Part shown: positions 6,715 to 7,913 of the stretch, one piece after another
How the letters are laid out: each line of letters opens with the position of its first letter
Numbering within the stretch: position 1 is the stretch's first letter
Assembly (NCBI GenBank): GCA_022776205.1
Contig: JALFIK010000199.1
Location: 1-7,913, forward strand
Length of the DNA: 7,913 nt
Origin: Eubacterium sp.
Lineage (GTDB): Bacteria; Bacillota; Clostridia; Lachnospirales; Lachnospiraceae
Direction of reading: 5' to 3'
Notes under the pieces: model-generated
Seen by the model: only the letters and a program-made list of their open reading frames with translations
Database searches by the model: none
Told to the model about the DNA's origin: nothing
Translations under genes and position numbers: made by a program

Positions 6715-6779
6715 TGTCTTTTTTTAATTATGTTTGAGGTTATCTATTAATGAGTTGTTCGCATCGCTCCCTTCCCCAT

Positions 6780-6807
6780 GTTATAGTATGAAAAGCAGCT
6801 GAGTAAA
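6780..6807 (-). promoter_or_regulatory. Possible minus-strand promoter for the small gene
   Basis: On the minus strand TTTACT (6807-6802), a 16-bp spacer and TATAAC (6785-6780) resemble a sigma-A promoter, with four and five of six matches. It would start transcription near 6773, giving a leader of about 137 nt before the small gene. It overlaps the left arm of the AAAAGCAGCTG inverted repeat. This is the best candidate I found, but weak. Confidence 0.35.
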
Positions 6808-6864
6808 AGATATTAGTTATCCTGAATTGTAATTAAAAAGCCTGCAGCTGCGTTTTCTCTGTCG

Positions 6865-6969
6865 TTGTAACCTACTTTGATTCAGTATTAAGTATTACCT
6901 GCTTCTGGATTGAGGTGATCCTGACTGTTGAGTAATACTTATTTATTTGCTATGATAATGAGGTTACAA
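6865..6969. promoter_or_regulatory. Nested inverted-repeat operator region
   Basis: Outer arms are TTGTAACCT (6865-6873) and AGGTTACAA (6961-6969). Inner arms are TAAGTATTAC (6889-6898) and GTAATACTTA (6932-6941). All are perfect, with centres within about 2 bp of each other (near 6915-6917). Each side thus carries the same two motifs, GTAATACTTA then AGGTTACAA, pointing outward. The right-hand copies lie inside the likely XRE-gene promoter and on its start region, so binding would be expected to repress it. Operator function is inferred. Confidence 0.6.
6929..6956 (+). promoter_or_regulatory. Promoter of the XRE regulator gene
   Basis: TTGAGT (6929-6934) and TATGAT (6951-6956) are 16 bp apart, and the -10 box is preceded by TGC, an extended -10 element. 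The predicted start is near 6963. GTAATACTTA of the inner inverted repeat lies between the two boxes, and AGGTTACAA of the outer one covers the start region, as expected for an autoregulated repressor. Confidence 0.55.
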
Positions 6970-6975
6970 TATAAC

Positions 6976-6987
6976 TCCTTGCAAGGA
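6976..6987. repeat. 12-bp perfect palindrome TCCTTGCAAGGA in the XRE leader
   Basis: The sequence equals its own reverse complement and lies about 13 bases after the predicted transcription start. It may be an operator; a hairpin with no loop is unlikely in RNA. A separate small hairpin, TCTCCG-AATA-CGGAGA, follows at 6996-7011. Confidence 0.4.
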
Positions 6988-7074
6988 TAAGTATATCTCC
7001 GAATACGGAGAATGTCAACACATTTTTTCATTATTCAGAGATTATTTTCTGTATCAAGAGAAAGAGAGGTCTAT

Positions 7075-7449
7075 ATGAATATCGATATGGAAAGTATTGG
7101 AAATAGAATTAAAGGTAGAAGAAAAGAACTTCATCTCACTCAAACAGATATCAAAGCTGTATGTGGTATATCATCTGGCTCACTCAGCGAGATAGAAAAT
7201 GGGAATCGGACCCCTTCTGTTATTATATTTCACGCACTTGCTCAAGTTTTGGAGTGTTCTATGGATTGGTTGGCGACAGGAGAATATCCAGATGCGAAGG
7301 GAAAATCATTCTCTGTATCCGAAGATAATAAAACAGATGTGGAATGTGAACTTTTGGATGCCTTTCGCCAGCTTGAGTACGATGATCAGGAGGAGATTAT
7401 GGATATCCTATATTTAAAACTCAACAGAACAAAACGCAAGAGAAAATAG
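7075..7449 (+). CDS. XRE-family helix-turn-helix transcriptional regulator
   Basis: This 124-residue DNA-binding protein probably represses genes of the element. Residues 8-67 form the Cro/C1-type domain, with 'IGNRIKGRRKELHLTQTDIKAVCGI' containing helix 2 and 'SGSLSEIENG' as the recognition segment, followed by 'TPS...FHALAQVLECSMDWLATGE'. A linker leads to a short C-terminal helix, 'ELLDAFRQLEYDDQEEIMDIL' (92-112), and a basic tail. There is no LexA-type peptidase domain, so induction by RecA-driven self-cleavage is not expected. The ATG at 7075 is chosen because AGAGAGGT lies about 5 nt upstream; an in-frame ATG at 7012 has no proper site. It is divergent from the small gene and integrase, as repressors of integrating elements often are, and has its own promoter and terminator. 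Confidence 0.88.
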   Translation: MNIDMESIGNRIKGRRKELHLTQTDIKAVCGISSGSLSEIENGNRTPSVIIFHALAQVLECSMDWLATGEYPDAKGKSFSVSEDNKTDVECELLDAFRQLEYDDQEEIMDILYLKLNRTKRKRK

Positions 7450-7484
7450 ATTATCAGACCAATGTGGCTCATTGATAATTTTTT
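7450..7484 (+). terminator. Terminator of the XRE regulator gene
   Basis: ATTATCA (7450-7456), directly after the stop codon, pairs with TGATAAT (7473-7479), and T's continue to 7484. The stem is A/T-rich with a 16-nt inner part that can add only a few pairs, so termination may be partial. Confidence 0.6.
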
Positions 7485-7500
7485 ATTTCTGTAATAATAT
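7472..7500 (+). promoter_or_regulatory. Possible promoter for a short transcript
   Basis: TTGATA (7472-7477), a 17-bp spacer and TAATAT (7495-7500) fit a sigma-A promoter with five and four matches. The -35 box lies inside the preceding terminator arm. A strong terminator about 50 nt downstream would end the transcript, which makes a small RNA possible. Evidence is weak because A/T-rich DNA gives such matches by chance. Confidence 0.3.
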
Positions 7501-7523
7501 GGATGCATGGGTAGCACCTATCG

Positions 7524-7557
7524 GCAGTTAGCTAATAATTATGCTAACTGCTTTTTT
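7524..7557 (+). terminator. Strong intrinsic terminator
   Basis: GCAGTTAGC (7524-7532) pairs perfectly with GCTAACTGC (7543-7551) around a 10-nt loop, and six T's follow (7552-7557). No protein gene lies between it and the XRE terminator, so it either backs up that terminator or ends a short separate transcript. Confidence 0.8.
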
Positions 7558-7592
7558 ATTGCTCTCCTGGCTGGCATTATTACTATAGTGAT

Positions 7593-7610
7593 TATTTGTT
7601 GCAACAAATA
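7593..7610. promoter_or_regulatory. 18-bp perfect palindrome (candidate operator)
   Basis: TATTTGTTGCAACAAATA is identical to its reverse complement. It is bordered by direct repeats of TATAGTGA (7584-7591 and 7609-7616). The GTTGCAAC centre resembles dyads bound by MarR-type dimers, but the protein that would bind it cannot be named, and the XRE promoter lacks this motif. Confidence 0.45.
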
Positions 7611-7710
7611 TAGTGAAGGATAGTCCGAAAAATCATGTTGTTGAAGAAGAAACACAGTACTTGCTGGGCATGGAATAGAGATTTTGCCTGAGTACTAAGG
7701 TATTAACTGC

Positions 7711-7753
7711 ACTCTACTCCGGAAAGGCATGCTTTGCTTTTCTGGAAAAGAGT
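7711..7753 (+). other. Long imperfect hairpin, possible RNA structure
   Basis: ACTCT (7711-7715) pairs with AGAGT (7749-7753). After a 2x2 internal loop, twelve more pairs run from 7718 to 7729 against 7735-7746, with two G.T wobbles and a 5-nt loop. No T-tract follows, so it is not a terminator. It could be part of a structured RNA. Confidence 0.4.
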
Positions 7754-7818
7754 ACTCTGAATTTTCAAAAAAGGTGCACTATTCAAATGGAATATTCAAT
7801 TTTTTATAGATTCTTAGG

Positions 7819-7866
7819 AAATAAGAGGTTTATAAGGCTGAAAATACTGTAAACCTCTTATTTTTT
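7819..7866 (+). terminator. Terminator-like hairpin near the right edge
   Basis: AAATAAGAGGTTTA (7819-7832) and TAAACCTCTTATTT (7850-7863) are exact reverse complements, and the stem can extend two more pairs inward. The T-run 7861-7866 is partly in the stem. It could end a plus-strand transcript arising in the preceding 250 bases, since no open frame of useful length leads into it. Confidence 0.7.
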
Positions 7867-7913
7867 AGTTGTCCAAAAATTTTATATGAAAAAAATTTTA
7901 CCATATTATAAAT

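Larger units (their letters stand above)
6637..7074. other. 438-bp regulatory intergenic region between divergent genes
   Basis: No convincing protein gene is present. From left to right it holds the small-gene ribosome binding site, an orphan extended Shine-Dalgarno sequence (6701-6714, minus sense), a possible minus-strand promoter (6780-6807), a gapped inverted repeat AAAAGCAGCTG (6791-6801) / CAGCTGCGTTTT (6845-6856), two nested inverted repeats (6865-6969), the XRE-gene promoter, and a leader with a 12-bp palindrome and a small hairpin. This density of dyad symmetry between divergent genes is typical of a repressor-controlled switch region (inference). Confidence 0.7.
7450..7913. other. 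464-bp region without a convincing protein gene
   Basis: After the two terminators it contains an 18-bp palindrome (7593-7610) flanked by TATAGTGA repeats, an unsupported 18-codon frame (7635-7691), a long hairpin (7711-7753), and a third terminator-like hairpin (7819-7866). AGTACT occurs three times (7656, 7691, 7751). The last 40 bases are very A/T-rich and carry two AAAAATTTTA copies. Nothing is recognised as a known RNA family. The arrangement suits non-coding RNA or the control region of a gene beyond the right edge. Confidence 0.6.

Noticed and set aside
6747..6764. Five-codon leader peptide MRTTH on the minus strand
   Set aside because: GGGAG is only 2 nt from the ATG, and the frame is too short to distinguish from chance.
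7012..7074. N-terminal extension of the XRE regulator from the ATG at 7012
   Set aside because: GGAG is immediately adjacent to that ATG, which is too close, and the extra 21 residues do not belong to the XRE fold. The ATG at 7075 has a well-spaced AGAGAGGT.
7635..7691. 18-codon frame (MLLKKKHSTCWAWNRDFA) as a peptide gene
   Set aside because: The nearest AAGGA is about 15 nt upstream, too far, and length alone is not evidence. It could be revisited if a transcript is found.
7450..7913. CRISPR array or IS element in the hairpin-rich right end
   Set aside because: There are no regularly spaced repeats with unique spacers, no transposase frame, and no paired terminal inverted repeats around an open frame.

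Overview
The window looks like part of a low-GC Firmicutes chromosome, most likely a gut clostridium of the Lachnospiraceae type. This is an inference from three things: a large wall-anchored protein built of DUF11-like and InlB B-type repeats, strong GGAGG-type ribosome binding sites, and an A/T-rich genome with T-tract terminators. No species can be named from the sequence alone.

Layout. (1) Positions 1-4513 (+) hold the 3' part of a giant surface-protein gene. Its start and signal peptide lie upstream of the window. It ends in a sorting-like motif, a membrane segment and a basic tail, and a long hairpin follows it at 4574-4609. (2) Positions 4639-4786 hold a self-contained tRNA unit: a near-consensus promoter, tRNA-Pro(CGG) at 4682-4755, and a T-tract terminator. 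(3) From just after the tRNA to the right edge, the sequence reads as one end of an integrated mobile element. Tandem GGGACTCAA repeats lie next to a tyrosine integrase (4869-6131, -) that is transcribed towards the tRNA. Next come a small unknown gene (6337-6636, -), a regulatory region with nested inverted repeats, and an XRE-type regulator (7075-7449, +). About 460 bases without a convincing gene follow, but they contain several strong hairpins and one 18-bp perfect palindrome. The far end of the element and its second attachment site are outside the window.

How the parts may work together. The surface protein and the tRNA are probably resident chromosome. The integrase would have recombined the element into the 3' end of tRNA-Pro, leaving the tRNA whole. 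The XRE protein is placed like a lysogeny-type repressor, and its likely promoter overlaps the right arms of two nested inverted repeats, which suggests autoregulation. No excisionase, conjugation, phage-structural, cargo or defence gene is visible, so the element cannot be classed as prophage, ICE or island from this window.

The most unusual feature is the integrase leader. A strong Shine-Dalgarno sequence sits 49 nt before the start codon, and a perfect 9-bp stem would bring it to about 11 nt. This resembles a hairpin-bridged ribosome binding site and could control integrase translation.
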